NCBI GenBank assembly: GCA_036346375.1
Contig: CM070502.1
Span: forward strand, 16,716,924 to 16,780,923
Source of the DNA: Guadua angustifolia
Taxonomy: Eukaryota > Streptophyta > Magnoliopsida > Poales > Poaceae
Length of the DNA: 64,000 nucleotides
Direction of reading: 5' to 3'
The position numbers and the translations under genes are program-made. Shown here one piece after another: positions 34,751 through 46,591 of this stretch (position 1 is its first letter; each line of letters starts with the position of its first letter). The notes under the pieces were generated by a model. It had not been told where the DNA came from, searched no databases, and saw nothing but the letters and a program-made list of their open reading frames with translations.

Positions 34751-35501
34751 CACTACGAAAATAGACCGTTGAAACTAACTCGACGAAAATATGGTTTATT
34801 TTCGTCGGTTGCTGATGAAAATTATTATTTTTCATTGGCTAAGCCTAGCTGACGAAAACAACAGGCCGACGGCTGGCCCAGTCTTGCCATATCAGACTAT
34901 TTTCGTTGGCTTGGCCGACGAAAATAGCGCCAATTATTTTCGTTGGCCAGGATGACCGACGAAAATACTGGGAGATACCAGTTGCAAAACTGGTCCCTCA
35001 ATGCTTGTTTTCAGTAACAATATACAATTTTTCCTCAAATTCACATACACCAACATATATTATTCAGAACAATCACAAATGCATCACATAATTTGAAAAT
35101 CACATTAATATTCAATTTGCAAATACACCAACATATATTAATATCCAAATCATATCACAAGTCTCATCCAACTACACTACTCAAACCATCACAAGTCTAT
35201 CTACAATCCTAACTCTCCGGGGTGTTTGAATTGTGGCCGCTACCTCCGGAGGCGAAGAAGCTGTCGACTTCTGCATTAGGAGCGTGCGAGGTCGAACCCT
35301 GAGCTGGCCCTGGTGGTGGAGACGAAAACAGGTAGAACGACGGAGAAGACTGAGAACCCTGTAGAGAAGGAGTTATGAAATTTCACGTTAGTCTAGAATT
35401 GCAAATAATTTTCAAAACCAAATTAACCTAAACCATATGTACCTATGGTGCTTGCCCTGGAGACGAGGGGACGTGGCAGCACGGCGGGCGATGGCGGCAT
35501 G

Positions 35502-36704
35502 TAGGGGTGGGCATTCGGTTTTTTTGGGTTTTTCGGTTTTGAATCCTAGAAACCAAACTGAAACCGAACAGATTGAAAAACTGAACCGAATTAACCTGAA
35601 CCAAATCGGGTCGGTTAATTCGGTTTTGTGGTTAACTGAAAACACCTCTTCAAAACAATCTACTCATTCATCTATGGAATTGGAATCCAGATCTTGCAGT
35701 AGCCTTGATGAGGCTCGGGTGCTCGATGATGCCCAGGAGGTAGACCTCGGCAAGCCATGAGCGAGCTCCCTCCTGGCCTCCCGATTCCATTTGTGTGGTT
35801 ATTATCACCACATTTTCTGACTCTATTTAAAACTCAAAATATGTTGCAAACATGGAAACAAATGAAACATGACAATCGGGCCAATCACTTGCTATGATTT
35901 CATGATCTGTCCCTTTCCATATCTCAGACTCATGCCAAAACAAAAGGAAACTAACCAAAGAATGACTAGCTACTGAACTATTCTATGAGAGCAATAAGCG
36001 AATATAATTGACGCCTGGATTATATAACAAACGCCAACCAGCAGCAGCAGGCGCCGGTGGACGACGACTAGCTGGCCGAGCTGCGGGAGATTTTCCGCTC
36101 ATTCGACCGCAACAACGACGGTAGCCTGACGCAGCTCGAGCTCGGCTCCCTCCTCGGCTCCCTCAGGGCCTTAGCCTCAAGCCCAACGCCGACCAGCTCG
36201 ATGCCCTCATCCATCGCGCTGACACCAACTCCAACGGCCTCGTCGAGTTCTCCGACTTCATCGCGCCCGACCTCTTCGACGACTGATCTCCCTAGTCCTC
36301 TACTCCGAGGACTAGCTCCGCAGGTCGTCGATGGAATCGGGAGGCTAGGACTAGGAGCTCGAGGCAGCTGGAGGCGTCGGCTACTAGGCTGGAGGAATGG
36401 GGATTATTGATTAGGTCTTCACGATGAGAATGAGGAATGGTCGAATGGAGTTATGGAGGCTTCGTGATGGGCCGAAGCCTGGTGCTAGTCGAGTGACCGG
36501 GCCGCGGGAGTGGGTTGTGGCCTGTAGGCCAAAGAGATTCGGTTTTTAGAAAAAAATCAGTTTATGAAATCTAGAAACCGAACCAAAAACCAAAAACTGA
36601 ACACAACCAAAATAAAACCAAACCAAAAACAAAAAAAAACAAAATTTTCGGTTAATTCGGTTCGGTTCGGTTTTTCGGTTTTAGTTTAAATGTGCCCACC
36701 CCTA
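35502..36704. mobile_element. Pack-hAT 1, carrying a calmodulin-like gene fragment
   Basis: 1203 bp with termini TAGGGGTGGGCATTCGG and the complement at the right end (TGTGCCCACCCCTA). It is flanked by the perfect 8-bp duplication GCGGCATG (35494-35501, 36705-36712). Subterminal arrays of AACCGAA/TTCGGTT occupy 35515-35640 and 36540-36690. The middle holds a host CML fragment (36041-36335), so this is a gene-capturing hAT derivative without transposase. Confidence 0.93.
36041..36335 (+). pseudogene. Calmodulin-like (CML) EF-hand protein fragment captured in hAT
   Basis: Reads LAELREIFRSFDRNNDGSLT followed by QLELGSLL, an EF-hand with a complete calcium loop DRNNDGSLTQLE. After a short insertion/frameshift near 36165 it resumes in another frame with RADTNSNGLVEFSDF, the second EF-hand loop. 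It then reads VLYSED and a stop in what would be the linker to the third EF-hand. An in-frame stop also precedes the first helix. It is therefore an N-terminal half of a plant CML, broken and non-functional as a calcium sensor. The two C-terminal EF-hands are missing. The coding direction is plus, opposite to the host CACTA accessory exon. Confidence 0.82.
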
Positions 36705-37295
36705 GCGGCATGGGGAGGGCGGCGCACGGGGAGGATGGGCGGCGGTGCACGGGGGTGAGGGCCAGGACACGACACACAGGAGAGGGGAGGCGGCGGTGTT
36801 GCGGATCGGAGGCTAGGCGACGCAGTGCGAGAAGACCGACGGCGAGGCGGCGTGGCGCAGGAAGACCGGAGGCGAGGCGGCACAGCGCAAGTGAATGGGT
36901 ACGCAAGGGGATGGCCACGGGGCTTATTACGCCTTATTTTCGTCGGCCAGGTTGGCCGACGAAAACAACGCCTATGTGGTAGGGTTAGATATTTTCGTCA
37001 GTTAGGCTGGCCAATGAAAATAGTTCTTCCTGCCACGTGGCATAAAACGAATGGGCCAAGAATAATTTGAAATTCAACTGCCGCCCCCTGGCAGGACTAT
37101 TTTCATCGGCTTCGCAAACAGACCAATGAAAATAGATTTATTTTTGTCGGCTGTTGGCTCTGACCGACGAAAATAAATATATTTTCGTCGGCTTGACTTA
37201 GGCCGACGAAAATGTATTATTATTGCCGTCGGCCTGTAGAAAGCCGGCGAAAATATCATGGGCTGACGAAAGATTGTTGTTTTCTTGTAGTGTAT

Positions 37296-38010
37296 GTGGT
37301 CATTCTAAAACGTCAGCGACCTTTCTTTGAACATTCCTTTCGTTCTTTTCTTATTCTTTCCCTTGTGGCCTTCGGGTTTGAATGTCTTTTTAGATTTTTT
37401 GTCCTCCCACTCCTGCATAATAGGTTGTGGTAGTATATGGCCCTTATCCACCATACGATTTCATTCGATGGCCTCATGTGCGTCCGAATACTGATTTGCC
37501 ATATCGGATAGTTCTGATATGATAGAAGGTGGATGAATATTAAGGTTTTTGTAAAATGTTTGTAGCGCATAGTCTGTTTAAATGCACGAATTATAGAATC
37601 CTAAGAAATATTTAGAATTGTATTAGGAACTTCTACAAACCTTTTAATAAATTGACGTAAATTTTCACTAGAAGTTTGACGAAGACGATGCAAATCATCT
37701 TCCTTTCCTGAGTTTACGTGATAATTTTTTAAGTTATTTAAGATTGCATGGCATAAATTTTCTCAACTAAACATAGATTCTTCTGACTAATTGAACAATC
37801 AAGTTCTTGCAGATCCTTTTAAAATAGTACGGAGATAATTAGTCATTATCTTCTCATCGCCACCAGCAACTTAGATGGCGATGGCATAAACTTGCAAGAA
37901 CTCTGATGTATTTTGAGTTTCATTGATACTTTCCAGATAACCTAGCTTAAACTTCTTAGGCCACGCAACATCTCGGAGTCCTAGGGAAAAAGTTTTGTAT
38001 CCTATATAAA
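37296..38010 (-). pseudogene. Ty3-gypsy gag remnant
   Basis: The minus strand encodes PKKFKLGYLESINETQNT, then NYLRTILKGSART, EDDLHRLRQTSSENLRQFIK and SIIRAFKQ. This is the retrotransposon gag domain of grass gypsy elements. Stops and a Trp-loss in GSARTWL show decay. It is interrupted at 37295 by the CACTA element and continues at 34750. Confidence 0.78.
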
Positions 38011-38018
38011 GACCCAAA

Positions 38019-38990
38019 TGAGTTCCTATATTAGGAACGCTTTTTGTATATTCTGGAGAACATGGTAGTCGCTGACTGTGAGCAGGAACTTTACCTAGTG
38101 TAAAGCGTTCGAAAATGCTTCTCTAATGTGGTTCGTTTCTTCCTTGGTGATTGGTGCATTGCAGGCATCGGCCAAAGGAAAAAATGTTTCATATGGGAAT
38201 CAATTTGAGATCTTACTCTTATTTTTCGTATGGCTTACGAGCAACTAATGACTTGGTTATATAGTGGTAATACTAACTAGCCTATAAAGAAACAAATTCT
38301 ACTAAAAAAACAAATCCATTTCCAGCTTGTACAATATTAATTCTAATAGAGAGCACTCACATACTGTCGTGGTAGCGTCTTATACTCTTAACCATCGTAT
38401 GTGAAGCATTTTCTATTAGCTTAACGCATATATACAGTCACGTATTTCAAGTCGATGACCTGCACCTCTCTCGAAATAAGGTCAACGGCCTGCATGATAT
38501 ACGCGGTTACAAGTGCTTGGCAGTTGGCACTATGCCATACAGTGTTGTTTTGGGGGCGTTTGGCCGGAGCAGATATAGTTGAGAATCATCTATTTGCATT
38601 ATTGAATTTATAAGTAGGATGTTGCATTACATTCTACTACATGATGTAGGTCAACTAATTTAGTTCAACGTACGGTTAATTCGAGAACTGAACTTTGAAA
38701 CACCCTCCCAAAAATTCAAAAGGAATTTATTTGATTTATTTGAATTTCATTTGAATTTTCCGGGTTTTATTTCGATTTTATTCGGTTTTATTTGAGCTCT
38801 TTCCGTTTTTGGAAACTTCTACTTAAAAACCACTTTCCTCTTTTGGCCATCCTGTTTTCTCCTTCGGTTTGCTTGCTTCGCACTGTTCCGCTTTCCCTCC
38901 CATTGGGCCTTGCGCTCTCTTGGGCCCAATTCAATTTCTCTAGTGTCGGCCGGCTCCTTGCCGCTTCGCCTCGTCGAATCCCCTGTCTCT
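38019..38990. repeat. Direct duplication block, copy 1
   Basis: From TGAGTTCCTATATTAGGAAC, about 970 bp recur at 40421 with high identity (a handful of differences in the first 150 bp, almost none later, then divergence near the end). The block holds gypsy 5' flanking sequence and, from 38696, the start of a long LTR (TGAAACACCCTCCC). Confidence 0.9.
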
Positions 38991-40420
38991 CTCTCCGCGG
39001 GCCCGCTTGCCAGGATTTTTTGTGAGAGGAAGATTTTTTCCTTTAAATTCGCTTCGGTCCTCAGACGCCGCTTTTATGGAAAGAACTTCCGTTAAATTCA
39101 AATCGCGAACAAGCCCTTTTCTAATTTTTAAGGATAGCGATGAGTCCAAAACGTAACATTCGAGTCCTTACTCTTTACGTCTAGATCCTTTCTCCGCTTT
39201 TCTCCGGAAAACTTCGATTTCCCATCTCGATCTCTAATGTTTTTAAAGCATGTATTATTATTCCACCTAACGCGTCGGTCTCGATATTTTTAAAACACGT
39301 ATTATTACTCCGTGAACGCCAGAGAGTGTTAAGCTCGACAAAAGAAGGTTGTCATCTCTAATAATTTTTCGCCTTTTTCCTCTAGACTTTTTCCCCACCT
39401 CGGTTTTCTAGCTGGACCCAATATTTTCCAAATAATTCGCCGAAAGAGATATTTCTACAACTCATCTCGTTTTTTTCCCTTGCATTATTTCGATTTAAAA
39501 ATAAAACGCCGAAAAAAGAAACTCCTAAGAAAAAACGACACGCTTGCGCTGGTTACGCTATGAAGTCTCAAATATTTTTAAAACATATCCTTTCTCTGCT
39601 TTTCCGGAAAAAAGTTTTCGTCGCCAGAAATATTTGTGCAACTCTATCTCTAGATTTTTTTTAGCTCGATTTCCCATCTCGATCTCTGATATTTTTTAAA
39701 ACATGTATTATTACTCCGCGAACGCGTAGAGTGTTAAGCTCGACAAAAGAAGGTTGTTATCTTTAATAATTTTTCACCCTTTTCCCTCTAGACTTTTTTC
39801 CTCGCCAGCGGTTTTCAATTTCGGCCTCCAATATTTTCCAAATAATTAAATTAAAGAGATATTTCTACAACTTTATCTCTCTTTTTTCCCATTTCGACGA
39901 TTTAAAAATAAAATGCCGCCGAGAAAAAATAAATTTTTCTCTTTTAAAACGATTGATGCTTGAGTGTTACACCATGAGTTTTAATATTTTTAAAAACATG
40001 TATTATTACTCATGAACGTTTTTTCTCCATTTCAATGATTTAAAAATAAAATGTCATTGAGAAAAAATAAAATTTTTCTACGGAAAAATCCGACAAAATT
40101 ATTAATGTTACACGCTGAAGTTTTTAATATTTTTAAAAACATGTATTTTTTACTCGGTGAACGATAGAGTATTAAACTCGACAAAAAGAAGGTTGACATC
40201 TCTAATAATTTTTCACCTTTTTTCCTCTAGACCTTTTTCCCGCCGTGGTTTTCAAACCTTCTAATATTTTCCAAATAATTGTCGAAAGAGATATTTCTAC
40301 AACTCTACCTCTATTTTTCCCCTGTTTCGCATTATTTCGACGATTTAAAAAATAAACGCCAGAAAAAACAATTTTTCTTGAAAAAAGAACGCAAGTTGTT
40401 ACGCCATGAAAATTTCCTAG
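38696..40420 (+). repeat. Partial long gypsy LTR with internal tandem repeats
   Basis: Starts TGAAACACCCTCCCAAAAAT. From about 39290 it contains three to four degenerate units of roughly 400 bp marked by CATGTATTATTACTC, GAGTGTTAAGCTCGACAAAA and CTTTTTTCCTCTAGAC (39290, 39700, 40140). It lacks an LTR 3' end and is followed directly by duplication copy 2. Confidence 0.55.
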
Positions 40421-41395
40421 TGAGTTCCTATATTAGGAACGCTTTTTGTATATTCTGGAGAACATGGTAGTCGCTGACCGTGAGCAGGAACTTTACCTAG
40501 TGGAAGGCATTCAAAAATGCTTCTCTAATGTGGTTCGTTTCTTCCTTGGTAATTGGTGCATTGCAGGCGTCGACCAAAGGAAAAATGTTTCATATGGGAA
40601 TCAATTTGAGATCTTACTCTTATTTTTCGTATGGCTTACGAGCAACTAATGACTTGGTTATATAGTGGTAATACTAACTAGCCTATAAAGAAACAAATTC
40701 TACTAAAAAAACAAATCCATTTCCAGCTTGTACAATATTAATTCTAATAGAGAGCACTCATACTGCGTGTGGTAGCGTCTTATACTCTTAACCATCGTAT
40801 GTGAAGCATTTTCTATTAGCTTAACGCATATATACAGTCACGTATTTCAAGTCGATGACCTGCACCTCTCTCAAAATATGGTCAACGGCCTGCATGATAT
40901 ACGCGGTTACAAGTGCTTGGCAGTTGGCACTATGCCATACAGTGTTGTTTTGGGGGCGTTTGGCCGGAGCAGATATAGTTGAGAATCATCTATTTGCATT
41001 ATTGAATTTATAAGTAGGATGTTGCATTACATTCTACTACATGATGTAGGTCAACTAATTTAGTTCAACGTACGGTTAATTCGAGAACTGAACTTTGAAA
41101 CACCCTCCCAAAAATTCAAAAGGAATTTATTTGAATTTCATTTGAATTTTCCGGGTTTTATTTTGATTTTATTCGGTTTTATTTGAGCTCTTTCCGTTTT
41201 TGGAAACTTCCCACAAAAAACCACTTTCCTCTTTTGGCCATCCTGTTTTCTCCTTCGGTTTGCGCCCCTGGCCCGTTCCGCTTTCCCCTCCCACTGGGCC
41301 TCGCGCTCGCCCGGCCCAATTCAATTTCTCTAGCGCCGGCCAGCTCCTTCCGCCGCTCGCCTCGCCCGTCCCCCTGTCTCTCTCTCCGTCGGGCT
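40421..41395. repeat. Direct duplication block, copy 2
   Basis: Second copy of the block at 38019, again running across the LTR start (41096) into its GC-rich U3. Identity falls away after about 41340. Confidence 0.9.
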
Positions 41396-43490
41396 CCGCT
41401 TGACAGCGCACCCGCCCTCTCTGCCAATTGGCCCCCACTCGTCAGTCTCACACCCCCATGAGCCCACCTGCCAGCCTGAGCCGCTCGCCCTGCGTTGTGG
41501 GCTAGCCCAGCCGTGCGCACACGCTTCCACACGTGGGTCGTGTGCCTCGGGCCGCACAGTGGCAAACCTCGAAGCACTGTGTGCCCAATTCCAAAAACCT
41601 TTTTCGATTTATTTTGATTTTTCGGGTTTTTGATTTATTTAAAATCTGAAAAATCAATTTAAAATTCCAAAAAATCCTTAAAAATCCCAAAAATTTTCAA
41701 AAATAGTCAAAAATACATATTTTTGATCCGTTCGAGCTATTGAGTCCAAAAATGATCTCTTTTTGCCATACCAAGTTTAGAAAATTCCCAAAATACCCCT
41801 GAACCCTTTTTCCGGCCATTCTCTCTAGTTTCTTTTCCCATTTTCTTTCTTTGGTTGTTTTGTTTGTTTATTTACTAGAATTGCTTTTCGCGCTAGATCC
41901 AACTTTGGAGTAGCCCCTGGAGCACTACTCGGAGTAGGAGCCATACGTGGAGCCGCCGCAGGAGCAAGAGCTGTTCGAAGCCGACCACGACTACGTCGAC
42001 TTCCGTCTAGGAGAGCCTTCGATCTCGCAAGGTAAGCCGCACCCCTTGAACATGTTGATCCCATTTTTCCATATAAATGTTGTATATTTTTTATTGCATC
42101 ATTGTCTGCTATTAGGGAACTAAAAAGGAGCTAATTTGGAATGACTTGATTAGTTAAAACCCACTCCCTTGTTAAAGCCATGTTGATTATGTCATATTCA
42201 ATTGTTAACCCTAGGTTATTATTAATGAACCTCCATAGATTAGGGATAATAATCTTTTACATTTACGAATTATTGTTTGAAACGCCGGGCGTATTTTCAA
42301 AATTTGCTACAGGTTAGGAGGACAGTGTTGGATGGACCACGAAAGGTGGATGCTGGCCTAACCCTCAACCGATGACAAGCCCAAGTGTGATCTGGTGATG
42401 GGTACTGTGGTACAAATGTTGTGGTGTGTATTGAGCCATGTCTTTGACACTTAAGGATCAACCCTTTTGGGCAAAATAAATAACTTCAGCCCTTTCTCAA
42501 CCATAAGTTGGGCCGATCAGCTCTGTTGACTTAATCCAACGTAGTCTGGTATATTATTTTTCCCCTTGGAATACCTATAGGAGGTAGCTACCATTCTCGT
42601 GGGAGAATGGATCGTGTAGCGACAGGGGTGGAAAGGGAATGGGGTAGCCATTCGGCGGTTCTCACAACAGTAGGTATCCATAGTTGGCCAGATCGTGTTT
42701 CCTGTCGTGGCCAGTGGGTCGTGGAGACTGTGGATCCACGTAACCTATTGGGTAGGAGCTAAAGAGGGGAAATCCAATGAAAGGTTATGTTAATCTTAGT
42801 CGGGCCGCATGCATTAAAGTTGCATGTCAATCCGTGGCACTAATGACCGTAGATATTTTGTGGGTAAAGTTGAGTAGCTCTGCAGAGTGATCTAAATGGT
42901 ATTCGTATACGCCGTGCTTCTGGTTAATGAAGCTGAGTTAATTTAGAGTGATTCATGTAACTGATCTCGGTAGTTTTAATTATAAACTTGCCATAATCAG
43001 GATCTTACTAATAACTCCATGGTGATGGTGATTGCTGTTGATGGTTTGTATTTCAAATGTAATGTAAAATTTGATTTTAACTCGTGCATCCAACAAATAC
43101 TTAAAACTAGTGCCAACTCCTTGTAATCTCCGTACATGTAGTATTCAGAATTTCCGTGTGGCTTGTTGAGTACGGTTGTGTACTCACCCTTACCTCCTAT
43201 CCCCCCTTTAGACTTTCGAGAAGACGACGACTACTTGGAGAGCATCGATGGCGATAGCGTCTGGTTTTGAAGGTCTCGATCTAGTTGCTCAGGCTTCCCT
43301 GTGGTTCTTTTGTAATGTATTGGTGCCAGCCGCGCCTTTTGTAAAACTCTGACCGTTAGACCCGTAATTTATCTAAGAAACAGTTGTATTTGCTTTTATG
43401 TCTGGCAATGTACACTTAGTTACTGCAGCTGGAATTCTAGGTGGCTATAAAGGTATTTATATGCACTCCTGAAAAGAGCGGTCCGTCACA
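41096..43490 (+). repeat. Long Ty3-gypsy LTR, apparently solo
   Basis: About 2395 bp from TGAAACACCCTCCC to AGCGGTCCGTCACA. It has a TATA-like CATATAAATG near 42073, a GAG-rich leader (41915-42030) and a GACGACGACTACTTGGAG block near the end, as in the long LTRs of grass RIRE3/RIRE8-type gypsy elements. No primer site follows and no polypurine tract precedes it. A 5-bp duplication is not seen, perhaps because its left flank was copied with the duplication block. Confidence 0.55.
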
Positions 43491-45469
43491 TGTCATGCCA
43501 TAGAGCGCGCTATAATTTAGTTTTAGAACAGGTGGCAAGGAATCAATCCTGTTTCCTACAGAGCTCTTGTATTTCGAACAGCCTAAACCGACATTTTAGC
43601 TTCATGAAAGCTTTCTGGTGCAACACTCTTGTCCTGTATCTTTGCACACACGTTTTTGTTCAAAAAGCCTTTATATTCGGATGCATCAAATATCCTTGAA
43701 AAAGGCTAGAACTAAAAATAGGATGGGATATATGTTTGCTCAATTGCTGGCAGAAAAGGCCGGCGTGCCATTGAGCCAATCGTAGGGCTAGGCCCGGTAT
43801 GACGGTAGGCACCGGAGGCAGTACTAGTGGAGTAGTCAGTAGTGAGAATCGACATGTTGGACCTGCAATTTTTTTTATGGTTCTTATCTTAAGAGTAAGG
43901 GATGCATTCTGCGGCGTCATTGGACTGCTTACGACCGTTTATGCTTAGTTTTTTTTTCTTATTACTTAAAGTAAGTTTTATGACTTAAATATGTTAAAAA
44001 CAGTCCGTTTTTATGCATAGTAGAGTTAGTTAATTTTATCATAACTTCAATGAAATTATTTAAAATCAACTCTTAATAAACAAAAAAAAGCACCAATCAT
44101 GTGTTGTTAGTTATATAGGGACTTTTATCTTTTCGAAAACAGAATTAAAAGATTGTCGTTGTTTTGTTAAGACTTTTGCTTTTTAACTTTTAAATCAGAG
44201 GAAAAAGAAAAAATTAGCTACTTAGCGTGCACTTCGGCGAGGTCCAGCACCCAGCAACGGGGCAAAACACACACATAAAAGCTACCTTTTCTTTTTGAGA
44301 GAACGGAAAAGCCGCTCGACTTTTCCTATTTGGAGCTTATTTTCCGCGCTTCTTTTCCATCGCTTGCAAGGCACATCTTGTGAGCAGCTGCGCCGTTACT
44401 CACTGGTCACTCCTAGTATCAGCTTATGGCCCTGTTTAATATGACTGTTGTTTTTTTAATTAGCTTTCAGTTAAACTATATAGCTAAAAAGATACATGAC
44501 TGAATGGCCAGGTGAAAGAGGTTTAGAATTTGGTAGCTTGGCTTTTAAGTGTAAATGGTGTAGGTTGGAAACGTGATGAAAGAGGCAGAGTTTGGGATTT
44601 TATATTTAGTACAATAGGGTAATTTCTTCAACTCTAGTGGTAAAGTCATAACTCCAACCTACCGAAGCCGCGAAAAGCTATCTTAGATCAACTTTCGGCC
44701 TTTAAATTCTTCTACTACAAATAGGTTTCTAGATTTTAGCTTCTTGTTACCGAGTAACTAGCTGTTTTGAAAAAGCTTCTAACTTAGATAGGAGAGAAGC
44801 CGAAGCTAAAACTATTCTAAATAGAACGTATGTTTTCCGTGAACCATGATTCTACTGGACTTCACTATTTTTTAAAAAGGTTTGGATTGTACTATTGTGA
44901 TGTGCTCCGCTCCACAGGGAAGTCTACGGTGGGTCGTCTGGTGCCATCAAGATCTCGCTGTTGTTTGCCGTTGACGACAAGCAAGCAAGTCCTACGTAGG
45001 CTGTAGTTGCGACTCGCGACACTCTCCACAGTTGGTTGGAGTAATCCAATGTCTTATGGATTAGAAATATTTCTTCTCGCATGCCTACGGTAGCGAATCC
45101 CATCAAAATGGTGTTGAGGTGAGGATATGTGGTAATCTGTACTTGAGATGTTGCTGTATTCTCACCTCACTGGTATTCGGTGGCGTCATTAGGCAGACAA
45201 ACTACTGCGCTGACAATTTTTATAGACTGCCGATCGCTCGATTGTGCGCCAGATACTGGATGGATTGTGTTTTGTCAGATTTTTTTTTAGCATGTCTGGA
45301 GTCACTGGACTCGGGAGACTGGAAGTCTGGAAGTAGGCCTTCCACACTGGCCTGTATCGGTCGTACAAGTGGGCCGGCCTCTCCCGCGTGTGAAATTGCA
45401 CCGCCTTAGGCCTTTGGGGGCCCTGTGTAATTCTGCGCATATACATGGTACGGGATTTGTCATTTCACC
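43491..45469. other. Intergenic, nothing firm
   Basis: No coding exons recognised. A segment at about 44427-44830 begins GGCCCTGTTTAATATGACTG and may be a decayed MITE, but its right end does not match convincingly. Confidence 0.4.
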
Positions 45470-45477
45470 TTCTCCTG

Positions 45478-46560
45478 TAGGGGTGGGCAAATTTTAACCG
45501 AAACCGAAAAACCGAACCGAGCCGAATTAACCAAAAAAATCGGTTTTTTCGGTTTTCGGTTCGGTTTTTGTTTCGACTCTATTCGGTTTTCGGTAATCGG
45601 TTCGGTTTTTGAATCCAATAAACCGAACAACCAACAAAACTGAATAAAACTCGGTTCCCCGCACACACATAGGCTGCATTGAACTTTTCTCCGTTTTCCT
45701 CACACGGGCCGCACCGACGCATTGCCGTTCGTCCCCAACTCCCCATGCGACTTCACCTCCATGGCTCCCTCCCTCTCCCCGCGCCCCTCGCCTCGCCTCC
45801 CTTGCCGCTGCCAGCTCGCCGCCTCCCTCCCTCTCCCGGTGGCCCACGCACGGCTCGGCAGCTCCCTCCCGCTGTCCCAGCATACCGCCCCTCCCCTCTC
45901 CCTCCCTCATCTCCCTCTTGCGCGGCCATTGCCTATCACCGGCATAGCGCTACTGGTCGCCATTATTGCCTTCATCAAGCTCGTCCTGAAGTCTGGCACC
46001 AACAGCAAGCAGCTGCCGCTGACCATCCTGGCGGCACCCGTCATGGGCGGGCTGCTCCGATTCAGGCGCGGCCCCATCTCGATGATCTGAGGCAAGGTCC
46101 GTGGCGGCGTCAAGAATGGGCATGATGCGAGCTAGCAAGAGGCAGCAGCAAATTTGTGGCTTGAGAGTGCCACTTGATCTACTGATTTTGATTAACGTTG
46201 CTTAATATCCTTTGCTGCTCTTGTGCCTCGTTTTCCTGTTAAAACCAGGGTTTTGATTTCGTCTGTCTCTAGAGTTTGCATCTGAATCTTGGTGATTTTG
46301 GTCATCAATTTGTGACCATATACAAGGGCTCATGTTGAAGATTTATTTGACTGCCGATTGATGATCTACATCAGGACTGCTGGCTCTTCTTTGAATCTGA
46401 ATTCGGTTAACCGAACAACCGAAATAACCGAATTGAATTAATTTGGTTATTTCGGTTCGGTTTTTGCGTCTGTTCGGTTCGGTTTCGGTTTTCAAAACTC
46501 AAAAACCGAATTTTTTAAAACCGAAAAAATCGAACCGAAAAAACTGAATGCCCAGGCCTA
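45478..46560. mobile_element. Pack-hAT 2, carrying a CYP51 fragment
   Basis: 1083 bp with termini TAGGGGTGGGCAAATTT and TGCCCAGGCCTA, flanked by the 8-bp duplication TTCTCCTG (45470-45477, 46561-46568). Subterminal AACCGAA/TTCGGTT arrays (45490-45640, 46395-46550) and terminal bases match Pack-hAT 1, so they are one family. The interior carries GC-rich 5'-leader-like sequence, a CYP51 N-terminal fragment and intron-like DNA. No transposase. Confidence 0.92.
45925..46090 (+). pseudogene. CYP51 (sterol 14-demethylase) N-terminal fragment in hAT
   Basis: Reads ITGIALLVAIIAFIKLVLKS, a membrane anchor, followed by LPLTILAAPVMGGLLRFRRG and PISMI, then a stop. This matches the anchor and proline-rich hinge of plant CYP51, the ER-bound obtusifoliol 14-alpha-demethylase of sterol synthesis (usual hinge LPPTIPGAPVVGGL-like). 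The heme-binding and substrate-recognition regions are absent. Upstream GC-rich CT-repeats look like the 5' UTR of the source gene; the downstream 46100-46380 stretch looks like its first intron. A capture from genomic DNA is likely. Confidence 0.72.
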
Positions 46561-46591
46561 TTCTCCTGCACCTGCATTCACTTGGAAGATT

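Larger units (their letters stand above)
34751..37292 (-). mobile_element. Non-autonomous CACTA element
   Basis: 2542 bp from CACTACGAAAATAGACC to TTTTCTTGTAGTG, flanked by the 3-bp duplication TAT (34748-34750, 37293-37295). Subterminal regions carry many TTTTCGTCGGCC motifs in both orientations (34780-34980, 36930-37260), the expected binding-site arrays. On the minus strand, 35207-35355 encodes the C-terminus of the CACTA accessory protein (SHAPNAEVDSFFASGGSG, stop soon after) behind an AG acceptor. No TNP2-type transposase is present. A hAT is inserted at 35502-36704. Confidence 0.92.

Noticed and set aside
41179..41577. 132-codon minus-strand frame and plus-strand partners
   Set aside because: They lie in the GC-rich U3 of a long gypsy LTR; no domain on either strand.
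44427..44830. MITE beginning GGCCCTGTTTAATATG
   Set aside because: The presumed right end does not mirror the left end, and no target duplication is found.
45527..45910. 127-codon minus-strand frame
   Set aside because: It runs from hAT subterminal repeats through the leader-like sequence of the captured CYP51 piece, antisense to it.
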